NCBI GenBank assembly: GCA_033961575.1
Contig: CM066735.1
Coordinates: 31,515,501-31,579,500, forward strand
Direction: 5' to 3'
Source: Aselliscus stoliczkanus
Taxonomy: Eukaryota > Chordata > Mammalia > Chiroptera > Hipposideridae
DNA: 64,000 nucleotides
The notes under the pieces are model-generated. The model was not told the origin of the DNA and did no database searches. It worked only from the letters and a program-made list of their open reading frames with translations. The translations under genes and the position numbers were made by a program. Positions within the stretch are counted from its first letter, which is position 1. Each line of letters starts with the position of its first letter. Shown piece after piece: positions 11,701-23,515 of the stretch.

Positions 11701-11998
11701 GAATCTCATAACGTGGCATGAGTAAAATAAACCAGACACAAATGAGTACATATTCTATTTTACCTGGATAAAATATGACAGGGGGAGGGTACCTCTTTTT
11801 TGGTGTTGACATCAGGATAGGCTATATCTTTGTACTGAAGAGTGAGTTGTAACTGTGAGGTGCATGAGGAAGCTTGATAGTTTTCTAGATTTGTTGGTGA
11901 TTACCTGGGTGTGGTCACTATATGAATATATGTTGAGGTGTATACTTATGGTTTGTGTATTTGTTCATATATTTTTATACTTTAATAAAGTCATTTAT
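11701..11998 (+). mobile_element. Old L1-type 3' UTR fragment
   Basis: The order 'gacagggggaggg', 'ttgttggtgattacctggg', 'gaggtgtatactta', then TTTAATAAAG near the end resembles old L1 3' UTR text. Highly diverged. Confidence 0.5.
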
Positions 11999-12029
11999 TT
12001 AAAAATATATAGATTGTCATAGTAAGTTT

Positions 12030-12205
12030 GAAAGACCACTGGATTTGGAGGAAAATGGAATTCTAGTCCTAATCTATCATGAATTTATGTCTGACTGTGT
12101 TAAAATCAACAGACTTATCTGGCCTTAAAGGCCTTTATAATGAAAATAAAGGATTTGGATCAAGTCATCTCAACATTTCTTCCAACTCCAGGTTTCAATA
12201 ATTCC
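12030..12205 (+). repeat. MIR-family SINE relic
   Basis: Contains ccactggatttggaggaaaa, 'attctagtcctaatct', 'aataaaggatttggatcaag' and 'cttccaactcca', matching the order of the MIR/MIR3 consensus (…ggattaggagtcaggagacctgggttctagtcc…gttggactagatgat…ccttccagctct). No coding potential. Confidence 0.65.
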
Positions 12206-12349
12206 TTGACTGAGATAAGATACTTTCCACATTTCAGAGCTCATAATAAACTCTCTTCAGATTGGAAGATGGTTTATTCAATGTGGTGACAAGATTTGTT
12301 TTACTTTACATAGTGGGACACTTAGTAATAATATTTTTAAATAGATAAC

Positions 12350-12610
12350 TTTCATGTTATACTCTTTGATATAAACTATAGTTATATCATGATATAACTC
12401 TTTGATATAAACTATATATATATAGTTTACAGATATAAACTATATATAAACTATGCCTAATTTATATCAATATAAATATATATTGATAAATATATACTGA
12501 TAAATATATCAATATATATTTATATTGATGAAATATATCAAAATATTTTATATTCTGATATAAAATATAGTATTATATCAAACTATTCCTATTTGATATA
12601 ATAGGAATGA
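12350..12610. repeat. AT-rich palindromic block
   Basis: Nearly all A/T with many self-complementary pieces (tatatcaatatatattta-type). A direct repeat of ctctttgatataaactata occurs about 34 bp apart (12362 and 12396 regions). Such sequence can extrude hairpins or cruciforms and is prone to rearrangement. Confidence 0.85.
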
Positions 12611-13599
12611 AAGGTATGAAGTCTAACTCAGATGTAAGCAGTAAAACAATATCCATAGTTGACAACCTGACATGCACTTAATGCTTTCTGTCCCAATATG
12701 CCACCAATCACCATTTGTTATAAGCCTTGCTTTGCAACCACTTTGATCTGTGTTCTAAGCAAAAGTTCATATTTTCTAATAACTGAATATCAAATTATAA
12801 TACTATGTTTTTTCTCTTTTTTAAAAAATTTATGTGAGACCACAACAGTTGTACCTGGATAGATGGAAAGGGAAGAAGTACTCCTAGTATTCCATTAGTA
12901 TTCCAATATGCTGAGGGAATAACTGCATAGATAGGTGTGATGGGTTTTACCTTTGGTTGCTACTGTTGCCACACAAGAAAGGAACTTTATCATTCCCAGA
13001 CACAAGAAAAAAATATGAGACATATTCTAGTTTTTTTGCTACCTCCTTTCCATTCCATGTGCTCACGGAGGAGTGACATATCTGACTGGTGTTTTTGAGA
13101 GAAGAAATTGAACATCACACTTATGCTCTTTTGGTCTGCATACTAGATGTAGGCTGTTAGTGTTCTCTGATTCTCCATTCCATAACATTCATTGCAAAAT
13201 ATCTTCAGCCCATGGGCAAGGCCTATAGTACTAGTGAGTGTTCCTCTAATTCAGAGGTGGTTATGAGCAAGTCCATCTGTTCCTAGATAGAAAGTCATAT
13301 TCTTAATCTCCTTTCTTACTAATAAGTAGACATTTGGGTCTCCACCTTTTTCTGTGTCATATTTCTCAATGGTTCTGAATTAAGAAGGAGAAAATGGATT
13401 ATTTGTTTGCTTCATAGATCTTAACATTAGTGAACTTTCCCAAAATATAAAAAGAAGAGGGATAGGCAATTGTATGAATTTAGGTTAGTTATGTTTTCAG
13501 ACTGAAAAATTATATCAAGACACACACACAACTGTTTAGGAAGCTATGCTTCAAACATATTTGAAATATTTTTGAGGATAAAATGTGCTTGCATCCATT
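12611..13599. other. Unassigned DNA
   Basis: I see no gene and no repeat I can name. Confidence 0.35.
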
Positions 13600-13730
13600 G
13601 TAGAATTTCTAATTTTCCTCAAAGGGTAAGTTTCATGAGGACAGTGCAAAGATCTTATTTTTATTTCATCAAAAATATCCAAAATAGTGCCTTGTCTATG
13701 ATAAATGTACAAATAATCAGTTTATCTCTT
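13600..13730 (+). repeat. Possible L2 3' end relic
   Basis: taagtttcatgaggacagtg followed by 'atagtgccttgtctatgata' resembles the L2 3' end (…aagctccatgagggcaggg…acagtgcctggcacatag…). Diverged. Confidence 0.4.
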
Positions 13731-14116
13731 TATCTTTGCTTTCCACTTTCTAACAACCATGGAGTGTAATTTTGGCATAAGATTCTGTTTTAAAAGCTTT
13801 TATCCTAAATTTTCTTGATCAAAAATGTACACAAAAGAGTGGTTTCAAAGTTTTAAATATCCAAGAGTAGGTTTTCAGTCTATATAGTTCACATTTACAC
13901 CTACAGATGTCTCAGAACCTGGAGAGAGGTATGGTTAGATTTGTGGTGTACTGGTCAACCCCACCATGACTGCCTGCATCGCAAAACAGCAACAGGGCTT
14001 CTGATTGCCCTGACTATAGCTTAAGGGGAAAATGTACCCTAAAGCAGAGTTTATTTTATTTGCGTTCTACAGTCTTCTCTATAATGATATTTGATATTGT
14101 GTGAAAAACAGAGCAT
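13731..14116. other. Unassigned DNA upstream of the rearranged L1
   Basis: No feature recognised. Confidence 0.3.
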
Positions 14117-15393
14117 TCAGTCCTTCATTTTTTTTTTTCTTTTTTAATTTAATTTTATTTTATTTTTAATTAGTTTCAGGTGTACAACACAGTGTAATAG
14201 TTATACATTTTACCCCTCAAAGTGACAAACCCCCCACCCCCAATACACCACCCCACACCCCCCCATATCATATATATCTATTACTCTTCCTCTGACTCTC
14301 TTCCACAGTATAATCCACATCCCGTGACTATCTATATATATTCAATTACAGTAGGTATACCACCTCCACTTTAGTAATACAGTGCAGTGATCAAACCTCT
14401 ATTCCATCCATGAAATGGTCTCCCTAACAAGACCTATGATCATCTGACATTCCACAGAATATTTACAACATTATTAATTATATTCACCAAACTGTTTTTC
14501 CTATCCCAGTAGCAATATTGTAGTTGCCTATTTTTGCTGTCTAATCCCTTCCCCTTCTCCCTCATCCCCATTCCTCTCCCAATTAGCAACCCTGATTTTT
14601 CCTCTATATCTATGAGACAGTTTCTGTTTACTTTGCTCATTCATACAGTTTTTCATATTCCACATATAAGTGAGATCATATGGTATTTGTCCTTCTCTGA
14701 CTGACTTATTTCACTCAACATTATAGTCTCTAGGTCCATCCATATCAAGGTAGCTCTATTTCCAGTTCTTTGAGATACCTCCATACTGACTTCCATAGTG
14801 GCTGCACCAATCTGCAATCCCACCAACAGTGCAGCAGGGTCCCCTTTTCCCCACAGCCCCGCCAGCACTTGTTGTTTGTTGATTTGTTGATGATAGCCAT
14901 TCTGACTGGAGTGAGGTGGTATCTCATGGTGGTTTTTATTTGCATTTCCCTAATGACCAGTGAGGTTGAACTTTTTTTCATATGCCTGTTGGCCATCTGT
15001 ATGTCCTCTTTAGAGAAATGTTTCTTCATATCTTCTGCCCATTTTTTAATTGGGTTGTTTGTTTTTTTGGTGTTGAGTTTCATGACTGTTGGTGGGATTG
15101 CAGATTGGTGCAGCCACTATGGAAGTCAGTATGGAGGTATCTCAAAGAACTGGAAATAGAGCTACCTTTTGACCCAGCAATTCCACTCCTAGGTATTTAT
15201 CCTGAAAAAACCAAGACACTTATTCAAAAAAAGTTATGCACCCCGATGTTCATAGCAGCACAATTTACAATAGCTAAGACTTGGAAACAACCAAAATGCC
15301 CGTCAGTAGATGACTGGATTAAGAAACTGTGGTATATTTATACAATGGAGTATTACTCCGCTATAAAGAAGAATGAAATCAGTCCTTCATTTT
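14117..15393 (-). mobile_element. Young L1, 5'-truncated, with internal deletion and terminal inversion
   Basis: The insertion is flanked by tcagtccttcatttt-type duplications (14117-14131 and 15379-15393). From the left, the T-rich tail and 3' UTR lie on the minus strand to about 14745. About 230 bp present in the sister copy (44704-44932) is then missing, and minus-strand ORF2 C-terminal sequence resumes to about 15085. The final part (15086-15378) is in the opposite orientation and corresponds to sister positions of about 44721-45015, so it restores most of the missing segment upside down. The ORF2 C-terminal Cys/His cluster ([16 protein letters not shown]) is readable on the minus strand. 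I counted about nine differences over ~490 bp of 3' UTR against the 44-kb copy, so the two belong to one young subfamily. Not functional. Confidence 0.92.
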
Positions 15394-15582
15394 AACATAA
15401 CATGTTTCTCCCACTACCTTATATATAAGTATTGGCTAAGTACAAGTACTTAATGAATACTCTTCTAAAAGGAGGCTTGTTTAGAAAAAATATAAAAAAC
15501 ATATTTTCTAGAGTAAATTTATATTAAATGTTCTCTACTTCAATTCTCTGATTTCCTACTAGGATCATAATGATGTGTTATT

Positions 15583-15635
15583 GGTGTGTGTGAGAGTGTG
15601 TGAGTGTGTGAGTGTGTGTGTGTGTGTGTGTGTGT
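15583..15635 (+). repeat. (GT)n microsatellite
   Basis: GT dinucleotides with GA interruptions in the first half, pure (GT)n to 15635. Confidence 0.95.
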
Positions 15636-16786
15636 TCAGTATATTATTCTGATAGTGTAAATAATTTTATAGTCCTTTTATTTTCTGACATATGGTGATT
15701 GATAGAGATAATCTAAAAGGTTTTGTGTTAATCACATAGGTAATATTTGACCATCTAATCAGCTTAGTGTATTCTCTACTTAGAACAGTATAAAATCACA
15801 CTGGTTTTTCAAACAATGAAAAGGTAATTTTTCAAAAATATATGCTCTAAATTATTCTTTTTAAGATATAAAAATATGAACTACCTGAACTGACATAATT
15901 AAATTGCCTGTGTATATAGATGACATTAATAATAAAAAGAAAGCCATGGAGCATTTAAATTATTTGCTACATTCTTTTAAACAGGGTATTCAGTAGTACC
16001 TGTTCAAACTTATTCATTCTGCTTCTGACAGCAGGAATAAAAGTATTCGCATTTTAAAGTGATTTTTGATGCAAAGGATTTATATTTTTTTTTATTTTAA
16101 GACACTATTCCTTAGTTGCTCGCAAGTATCATGATTTCATGAATTTATGACTTTATTATAGGAGTGTTTCTGCCTCATGTTTAACTTCAGTTACCCCTGA
16201 AAAATAAACTCATTGTTCATTTTAGCATCAAAGTGAAAATTGTCCATCTTACAGTCTCTGCCCACTAAATGTTTCCTCTCTCTTTAACATAAAAGTTCAA
16301 CCTACGATCACGCCTGGCTCCTGTCTGCTAGTTATTTTTGTTTTCAATGATCCATATGTCTATAAGAGTGACTGCATATTATACTTCAGAAGTGACAGGA
16401 GAATATGAATTCTCCTTTTTAACATTTTTAAATATGCCGATACTTATTCTTACTTCATTGTTATATTGAATGCAAAAAAAAACTAGCCAAGAAGTCTCCT
16501 GTGGTAATTTTTCTAGATTCTTTTTAAAAATGAATTCCCAGGACTGGAAGTCATATAGGATATATCTATGTCTTGAAAGATACTGCACATAAATGTTCCT
16601 AGAAAAGTGAAAATGAAGTATCTTTTTAAAAGCCTAAAAGAGAACAATGAAAACAATTGGTAAAATGCTGTTAGGATCAAAATTTGGGAATGCTGAAAAT
16701 TACCGTAAGAATTTTAGCAACCTGGATAGTATTTACTCAAGAAAAACAATTGACTCTAGGTAAGAACAGTGAGATTTGTGGTATTT
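15636..16786. other. Unassigned AT-rich DNA
   Basis: About 1.1 kb without recognised genes or repeats. Confidence 0.35.
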
Positions 16787-16872
16787 TATTGGGTTGTGGG
16801 AAAAGTCATGAGGCATTTTTGCAACAAAAAAAAACAGAAAAAATACTTCATGACTTTTCCAACAATCCAGTA
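16787..16872. mobile_element. Palindromic mariner-type MITE
   Basis: An ~82-bp element (16789-16870) bounded by TA dinucleotides. The left arm TTGGGTTGTGGGAAAAGTCA and the reverse complement of the right arm CTGGATTGTTGGAAAAGTCA match at about 27 of 32 positions, with a short A-rich centre. Size, TA flanks and near-complete palindromy are those of MADE1-like mariner MITEs, but the sequence is different. A sibling lies at 18994-19076. Confidence 0.75.
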
Positions 16873-17007
16873 TGAACTACCTCATTCCCATCTACCTTTT
16901 CCCGACTTAGACCTAAAAATAACAGCTCATATTCCCGGTAGTACCATAAGGAGCAGAATGGACCTCATGCACAAAGAAGTGTAATTATTATTATTATTTA
17001 TTATTTA

Positions 17008-17146
17008 TTTTTTTAGCTGAGCCATCCTGCCACCTGTTGGCAGCTCAACGGCAACTCAGCTTGGGCTGGCATCGAACCACTGTTGCTCAGAGCTCAGCTC
17101 GCACTCTTGAGCGAGCTCTTAACCAACTGAGCCACTCGGCCGGCCC
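17008..17146 (-). mobile_element. tRNA-derived SINE, second family
   Basis: Minus-strand copy with the head at the right (…GAGCCACTCGGCCGGCCC ending 17146) and tail at the left. It differs from the other SINE: the sense body reads GAGCTCGCTCAAGAGTGCGA, then GAGTTGCCGTTGAGCTGCCA, ending GGATGGCTCAGCTAAAA. Related copies lie at 37622-37900. AT-rich flanks (ttattatttatt / ttattatttttatt) look like an imperfect target duplication. Confidence 0.85.
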
Positions 17147-17439
17147 TTATTATTTTTATTTTGACTTGTATGCTGGCTCCCTGAAAGATTGACTCAAAAG
17201 ATTTATCTTTATTTCACCTGTATCAGAACTTGCCCAGTGATAAACCTGCAACCCTGAGGGAAGGGGTAGGTTGCATATATTGAAAATATTTACAGGAAAA
17301 TATTTCCGTTACTGCTGCCTGGAGTAATAGAAAACAGTTGAGACAAACAATCAGACTAAAAATTGAAAGGAAAGTGTTGGAAATTAGATGTTTATAAATA
17401 TTTTGAAAAACTGTAAAAAGAGAATCTGATTTCCCGGGT
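17147..17439. other. Unassigned DNA
   Basis: No feature recognised. Confidence 0.3.
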
Positions 17440-18000
17440 AGCCAAAGACAACTATTAAAAATGTCTGGTCTTCAACTAAGAAATATAAAGCATACAAAGA
17501 AACAAGGAAATATGGCTCATACACAGGGGAGAAGGGTAATCAATAGAGCTACCCTTGAGCAAGGCAAGAAATTAGATGCTGTAGACAAGAGCTTGAACTC
17601 AGCTACTTTAAAAATGTGTTCAAGAGGCAGGTGCAAAATAATGGCATAGGAAGACCCTAAACTCTCCTCCCATAGACACTCCATATATACACTTACATAT
17701 AGAGTGATTCTCCCGAAGAATAACTGAGGGCTGGTGGAACATCTTCTGTACAACAAACGGTAAAAAGGGAGAGAGGGAGAGAGAAAGAATATCCACATTG
17801 AGAAGGGTGGGGACCACGAAAACTCTCTGGGATTTGTGGGAATTACTAGTGAGTGCAATTGTTTAAAAATGAAAGAGAAACTAAAACATTCCCAGATAAA
17901 AATAGTTTGTCACCAGAAGACCTGCCCTGCATCAACTGCTAAAGGACAACCTCTTCATGACAGTGTGGGCAAAAATCTAACCAGAGAGAGAATGCAAAGG
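17440..18000 (+). mobile_element. Old L1 5' region fragment
   Basis: The order of phrases resembles the 5' part of an older L1: 'catacaaagaaacaaggaaa', 'ggcataggaagaccctaaac', 'ctcctcccatagacactcc', 'acaacaaacgg', 'gagaagggtggggacc' and 'caccagaagacctgccctgc'. The order of these pieces may be rearranged and the frame is broken. Confidence 0.5.
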
Positions 18001-18993
18001 GAGAACAGGGAAATAGTGCGGATGGATAACTCACAGAAATGTTCTGTAGTGGATGGAGAAAAAAGGGGTGATGCTGGTGCTAGAAATAGGGTCAACAGAG
18101 GTATTTTTGTTTTTGTTTTTAACATGGTTGGGATAGCTGTGTGATGATAGGAATTATTAGAAAGAGAGAACTTGGTGCAGGAGATAGAGGACAGAATTGC
18201 TTGTGTGGGTAGAAGGGAATGTCATCTAAGTTCCATAGCAACGAGATAGAAAGCAGAGTGTAAGGGCACAGAGCAGGTGGGTGTTCAGATGAGAAATGAC
18301 AGCTTGTGGAGGCTTGTCTCTGCTTGCTTCAGCTTTCTCAGTGCAACAGGAAATGAGGTTGTCACGTGAAAGCAGGGAATGGGGATCGGAGTCAGAATTT
18401 TAAAGATAGAACTAAAACATGAGCAATAGTCATCTCCCCCATACTACAGGGGAATACACCCAGACAGTACTAAGAGTGGTTTGACATTTGAAAATGTCTT
18501 GTACCAAATGTTTCTAAGTCTTATTCTATACCCTAAGAATAGTCAGTCTTTATAGAGTACCTTCCAAATTAGGTATTAAAAGACAGGAGTATTTGTATTT
18601 GTACTATAAAAAAAAAAAAACAAAATGGAGAAGAAAATTCAAGAAACAAAACTATTTTGCCCTTTGTAAATACAAAGAGACCCTATCAGATTTTATATAA
18701 GAGTCTTCAAGTTTTACCTAAGTTGATTCCCTGGAAGAAAAATGCATGAAATATTTAAAACTCTATGCCTCAAGGTCACTGCCAAGCAATCTTATACTAT
18801 GTAGAGGTGCTATGTACTTTCTTTCAGAATTTTTAATTTACAAGTTTGTTAACCCCCCAACACAAATGATTCTCTAGCAGGAATATCTTCAATTTTATGC
18901 AGTTTTAGAGAGCCATTTTTTTTTCCCCCCAAACCGAATTACTATCCTCTGATTTTGGTTGACATACTAAAAGTAATGTAAATGTATACATAC
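18001..18993. other. Unassigned DNA
   Basis: The purine-rich part at 18000-18400 could be an old LINE relic. An A-run lies at 18608-18621. No gene. Confidence 0.3.
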
Positions 18994-19076
18994 TATTGGG
19001 TTGGTAGAAACATCATGATGTATTTTTTCTGTTTTCTGTTGCAAAAATGCATCGTGATTTTTCTGACAATCCAATA
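18994..19076. mobile_element. Palindromic mariner-type MITE, sibling of the 16.8-kb copy
   Basis: A ~79-bp element (18996-19074) between TA dinucleotides. The left arm TTGGGTTGGTAGAAACATCA matches the reverse complement of the right arm, TTGGATTGTCAGAAAAATCA, at about 26 of 32 positions overall. The core gcaaaaatgcat..gattttt matches the 16.8-kb element. Confidence 0.75.
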
Positions 19077-21120
19077 TATATGTACCTACACACAAATATT
19101 TAAATATCCATCATGACCCCAGAAAAAAGAGAGGGGTAGGATTTGCCCATTTGTGAATGCTAGAAGCATCCTGTATAGTGGATGTCATGAAGTCATAAAT
19201 TTATAATATGAAGCCATTGTGGCTTGAGGGATAAATATTCAGTACCTGGTATTACCTGATAAAGTCATACATATGTATAGCTTCGTTTTATGTGATAATT
19301 ACTGAATCTGGCTTAACATCTGCTTTTACCAGATAAACTGAATTTTTTAATTTGAATAAGGCAGTCACAATAATTCATAGCATTGTGAAGAATTTACTAA
19401 TAGAAGAGTTTTAAGAGCAAGGGAAGGTAAATATAAAATTTTATTAAAAATTCTAGTCATTATATGAGATGACAATTGTCTTTTTATATAAATTTTTAAA
19501 AACTATTTGTTGCATGTCTAAATTTCATATTCTCCAGAACAAGCTTAAAATAAAGTTCATTCCAAAGGCATCTGGAGGATTTCTGAACTATCCATTTTAG
19601 TCATTGGATTTTAAAGTGACTTTTATCGTATTTCAAAATAGCTGTGCATTTTCAATCTATACTTACCAACAAATAGCTGAATGTGTTTCTCTATTTCTTG
19701 TTCACTTCCTACCATCTAAAAGCAAGTGATAAGCTGAAAAATGTATTTTAGTAATGAAAAAGATAAGCTAAAGACTGTGTAGGTAGTTGTTCAAAGATAT
19801 GGATGTAATAAATCCACTTTCACATCTACAGAATTCTTCCGCTTAGAAGAATCAACTTTAAGTTGAATTTTTAAGGTACTTATATCATAAATACTACATT
19901 TTTTTTTTGGTTTTTTACATACTTCAAGAGCTCATATTTACCTCAGACACCATAATTTTCTTAATCTAGTTTGAACTAAAACAGTGACCCCTTGCTGGCT
20001 GACCCATACAAACATTCAAATTCCTAGTTTTAAGAAAATTGTCATTGCTTTTCAGTGCTAGTTTAGACAAGATATAAAAGTCAAATAAATGCATAAATAA
20101 GAATATTCAAAGAGTTATCTGAAAACAGATAGGAGTATTTAACCTTGAATGAGGGATGTACATTCTTTCCTCAAAAGTGAAATATGAAATCATAAAGAAA
20201 TAATTTTATATATGAAATAAAAAGTCTCCATAGTAGAAGCAAAGTTTACCAGAAAACTAGAAAGGACTATGAAGCATGCATAACCAAAATATATAGATAA
20301 CCTTATTAAAGAATTTGTAAATATCATTAAAAATAATGAACATCTAAAACTTATAAAAGGAAATGAAAAAACAAATTCTCAAAAGAAGTAGGACTCTCTA
20401 ATGAGTATTAAAATATGTTCAATCTTCAGTTCATCAAAGAAATAAATTTTAAAGTAAGAATAGAGGAGCACTGTTTACCTACTAATTTTGCAAGAGTCTT
20501 TAAAGATGAAAATTCAAATACACAGTATTCACTTGGGGTCCAATCACATACTACTAATGGAAAGTGAATAATGTTAAAATTTCCAGAGAAGTGATTGTCA
20601 GTAGTTGTTGGAATTTTGTTATCTTTTGTCCTAATGGTTACACTTGTTAAATTTAGTTTCACAGAAAATAAATAAAGATATACATAGTAATTTACCTCCT
20701 GGCAGTTTTAAAAAATCTATAAATCTATAATATATAGGCAAATATCTCCCAGTGTCAGCTTTTCTCTATCTCCCTCCATCCTGTCAATCTTCCTCTCTCT
20801 CTTTGTATAGACATATGCACAATAGATGTGTATGTATGAATATATAATGTATGAATATATATATAATATACTAGATTAACATTTTTATCTACTTGAAATA
20901 AATTTGTGCATATACATGTAAATACATGATACATACACATACGCATAGTGTAGATAAATAAATGTTACGCTAATTGCAACAAGAAACTTGACACTTTTGC
21001 CTACTGTGTGACATTAGATCTTTCTACCATCCTCAAAGCTCTGTATTCCCTTCACTAGCTTCTAATCATCCATTCTACATTTAAAAACTGCCAATTGCTT
21101 ATTCATCTCTTATTTGTTTG
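19077..21120. other. Unassigned AT-rich DNA
   Basis: About 2 kb without recognised repeat or exon. There are AT-rich low-complexity patches near 20820-20945. Confidence 0.35.
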
Positions 21121-22015
21121 GTTTGTTGCTTTTTATTACCTACTGTACGCCAGGTCCTGGACATTGGCGATAGAGGATTGAATGAGGTAAAAGGAATTCT
21201 TGCCCTCTGGATCATACAGCTCAGTGTGGAATGCGGGTATTAAATCAGTAATTACCAGTGCAAAGACTTTTATGAAGGGGAAGTTCAGAGTGTCACTGTG
21301 TCACAAAATAAGCAGAAGTGATGGAGTCATGGATGGGGAAGGGAAGGTTTGCATGAGGAAATTTAGCATTAAATAATAAAGGGGACCTAGAAAGAAGGTT
21401 GTTGAGGGCTAAACATTGCAAAGGGTGGTGGGTATAATGAGGAAAAAAAACAACAAAAACAGTTCCATGCAGAGGAACTAGCCGTTGGCTTCAGAGTGTA
21501 AATAAGGGGAAATGAAAGGAGGTATGCATGACTGGATATTAGAAAGGAAGAGACATCCAGATCTGGGCCATAACAAGGGGTTTGTGATGGAGATTCATCA
21601 GAGGGTTATGCATAGAGGATTAGAAATATAAAAATGTAAAATCATATATTATAAAACATTTATCAGAATTTAGAAGGTCAGTATGAAAGTATGACAATGG
21701 TCAAAAGGAAGAACTATTCTGCTTTGAGCTAGTCTGATGTGATTGTGAATGAAGGGATGTGAACCATATTTTAGAGGAATAAATAGTAATACTTGATCTT
21801 AAATGGTGGGGATGGTTGAAGGAGATTGATAAATCCAGGAAGAATCTCAGAATTCTCTCTTGAGCAACTGTACATCTATAAGATTTGGGGCAGTGTGGAG
21901 AGTAAATATTCATAGTTCGGTTTTGGACAACGTCAGAGATGCTTGTGTAATATCCAAGGAGAAATGTCAAGATTTCAGCATATCTAGAATGCAGGGGAAA
22001 AGGTGGATTTAAAGA
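21121..22015 (-). repeat. L2 LINE fragment, antisense
   Basis: The plus strand reads as the complement of L2: near 21150 'ccaggtcctggacattggcg', then 'tgccctctggatcatacagc', 'atgcagaggaactagc', 'tctcttgagcaactg', 'ggttttggacaacgtcagag' and 'taatatccaaggagaaatgt'. The order matches a long L2 segment. Strongly diverged and non-coding. Confidence 0.6.
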
Positions 22016-22579
22016 TATGTATGTTTGCATTTGTCGTATTTAATATCATGTATACAGATAAGACCATCCAGGGAGAAAGAAGGTGAGAGGGTGGGGGAGA
22101 GAGAGTAAGAAAGAGAGAGAGAGAAACATACAATAATTATGTCTTGATTAAATCTTGAATTCCTTTCACTTAGGAATTCTAAAAATATAGGCACCTAATG
22201 TCAACCCATTAAAAATCTTCAGTCTAGGTTTTGAAGTCCAGGAGTATGAATTAAAAAAAAAAAATCTCACATTAACAATGTGATTCCAACTATGTAACAA
22301 AAAGCTCAAAATTTTAAGGAGAAATTGGCCAATTCTCCCTAACAGTGAAATTGTTTTAACACATTTTGCTCTGAAATTCATAGATAAAAAAGAAAAAAAA
22401 TAGCCAGTTTGGCAAACATATAAAAGAACTAATTAACTTACTTTGAGTGTGCATGTATATAAAATCTCACCCCCTCAATGAAACAAGCATTCATTTTTAG
22501 TTCTATTAAAAATTATTATTCTTTTATTTGAACCAATACAAAACCACAAAGACTCAAAAATTTCCAAAAGATACAGGTA
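22016..22579. other. Unassigned DNA with a GA-rich patch
   Basis: GA-rich 22075-22125. No gene seen. Confidence 0.3.
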
Positions 22580-23515
22580 TTTACCTTGTTCTATGACTAC
22601 AATGCAATAAAATTAAAAATCAAAGAGCAAAATTTAAAAATGAATCACTTCTAGCTAACTCTTGCATTAAAGAAAAAAATACAGTGGAAATTATGAAATA
22701 TTTAGAATTGAAATTCAACAGAAGTATTAGCTCCAAAAACATACAAGATAGAATTTCTAACCATATTTAGAGAAAAATTTAGAACCTTGAAAGCATTAGT
22801 AGAAATCAAATCATATTGAAAATAAGTGAATCAAACATTTAAAATAAGAAATTAGAAGGTGGAAATAAAATAAATTTCAAGAAAATAGTAGAAAACCAAA
22901 CTAAAAATCCATGTAAACATTGAAGAAATAGAAAACAGACAAATAAAGGAAAAAGAAGTGATTAATAAAGTTAAATGTACTTTAAAGATACAAGTAAAAT
23001 AAACAGATCTGGGTCCACTTGTTAAGATAGAAAACAGTCATAAGTAAACAGTACTTAAAATTAGAAAAGTGACAAAATTTACATTTAATAAAGGTTTAAA
23101 AGATCATAACAAAACATTTTAAAGCAACATATGCTAATAATTTTTAAAACAATGGAATAGATGTTATGTTAGAAATAATTAGCAAAATGTGAGTATATTA
23201 TTATAATAACCAATATAAAATTATAATAGTGATCTAAAAATGTCATGAGGCCTAGATGGTGTTTTAAGAGTGTCTTGGCAGAAATAAAATGACCACTTAT
23301 TTATTCCTGTACAGATTTTTCCAGATGTTAGAAAATTGGGATAGCTATTCACATCGTTTTAATAACCTATTAGAACATTAAAATTAATGCTTGATAAAGA
23401 GAATATAAGAAAATCAAGAATTAATGTTGTGTGGAAATGGATGAAAAATCCTAAATGAAATATCAGCATATAATTTTTTTAAGCAAATTAGAGTAAATGA
23501 CCTCACAGCATGAGG
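22580..23515 (+). mobile_element. Degenerate L1 ORF2, sense
   Basis: An A-rich strand with the order of L1 ORF2 landmarks: 'aatcacttctagctaactct', 'gtggaaattatgaaatattt', 'agagaaaaatttagaacctt', 'gaagaaatagaaaacagaca' and 'gaatataagaaaatcaagaa'. Many indels; no frame over 60 codons on this strand. Confidence 0.6.
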
